Positions 63,902 through 64,000 of a DNA stretch of 64,000 bases are shown here, piece by piece (the first letter of the stretch is position 1; each line of letters starts with the position of its first letter). The DNA comes from Halalkalibacter alkaliphilus (lineage in GTDB: Bacteria; Bacillota; Bacilli; Bacillales; Bacillaceae_D), in contig NZ_JAKRYL010000003.1 in the NCBI RefSeq assembly GCF_023555415.1, forward strand, positions 62,001 to 126,000, in the 5' to 3' direction. The position numbers and the translations under genes were made by a program. Under the pieces are notes generated by a model. That model saw only the letters and a program-made list of their open reading frames with translations. It searched no databases and was not told the DNA's origin.

Positions 63902-64000
63902 TGTTTGGGAAGTCGCTGAATAAGTCCTTTGTCATTCTGACAGGGGGCTTCTTCCTGCTTATTTTATTATCGCTTATCCACTTAACACAAGGACAAGCTG
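63901..64000 (+). CDS. FecCD-family siderophore permease, 3' truncated by window
   Basis: The ATG overlaps the preceding stop by one base. The visible 33 residues are MFGKSLNKS followed by a hydrophobic helix and HLTQGQA, the standard start of FecCD/BtuC-type iron permeases. The rest lies outside the window. Confidence 0.8.
   Translation, partial: MFGKSLNKSFVILTGGFFLLILLSLIHLTQGQA

Overview
The window comes from a low-GC Gram-positive spore former of the Bacillaceae. Supporting signs are strong AGGAGG ribosome-binding sites, many TTG and GTG starts, CcpA-type cre boxes, lipoproteins with LxxC lipoboxes, CitA/CitB and YesM/YesN two-component pairs, a Sda-like sporulation checkpoint protein, and malK/malR/maeN, iolG and iolI homologues that read like Bacillus proteins. 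Several Na+-coupled transporter families and an acidic secreted enzyme fit, but do not prove, an alkaliphilic or salt-tolerant life. No rRNA, tRNA, CRISPR array, intact insertion sequence or prophage was seen.

Region by region. (1) 1-12.4 kb: fructan use. It holds the 3' part of a sugar-binding protein, a DUF624 membrane protein, an LplB/YtcP-type ABC importer with its lipoprotein, a cytoplasmic GH32 beta-fructosidase, a PfkB fructokinase, a small Sda-like gene and a 1204-residue secreted levanase/inulinase. The secreted levanase has its GH32 domain interrupted by about 500 residues of sandwich modules. The logic is: cut fructan outside, import oligosaccharides, hydrolyse them inside, phosphorylate fructose. 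(2) 12.4-15.9 kb: a gene graveyard, with an aldo/keto reductase relic, the ATPase half of an ABC exporter, a duplicated tail of the yczE-like gene and a 280-bp tandem duplication of a promoter plus lipoprotein leader. A membrane-anchored sugar-binding protein sits among them. (3) 15.6-24.4 kb: a second sugar ABC importer with a DUF624 gene, a YczE-like protein, AraC regulators and a second anchored sugar-binding protein.

(4) 24.5-41.4 kb: an accessory inositol/cyclitol cluster. It has iolG, iolI, three almost identical IolH-like genes, two Gfo/Idh/MocA dehydrogenases, an IolE/YfiH-like isomerase, a sugar-porter MFS permease, an SSS Na+ symporter, an RbsB-type lipoprotein without its own ABC partner, and three AraC regulators. 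Two distinct repeated upstream elements and several cre boxes tie it together. The core iolABCDE genes are absent, so the cluster probably feeds unusual cyclitols or keto-sugars into a pathway encoded elsewhere.

(5) 41.5-46.5 kb: a malate module (malK, malR, malic enzyme, maeN). (6) 46.7-48.6 kb: a small unknown protein and a PadR-chromate transporter pair with a clear operator. (7) 48.9-54.2 kb: a second CitA/CitB-type pair with a DASS dicarboxylate carrier and a tartrate/D-malate dehydrogenase. (8) 54.4-60.9 kb: a third sugar ABC importer with a YesM/YesN-type pair, followed by an alpha-glucosidase relic. (9) 61.2-64.0 kb: divergent ferric-siderophore genes (reductase and ATPase one way, binding protein and permease the other) around a perfect Fur box.
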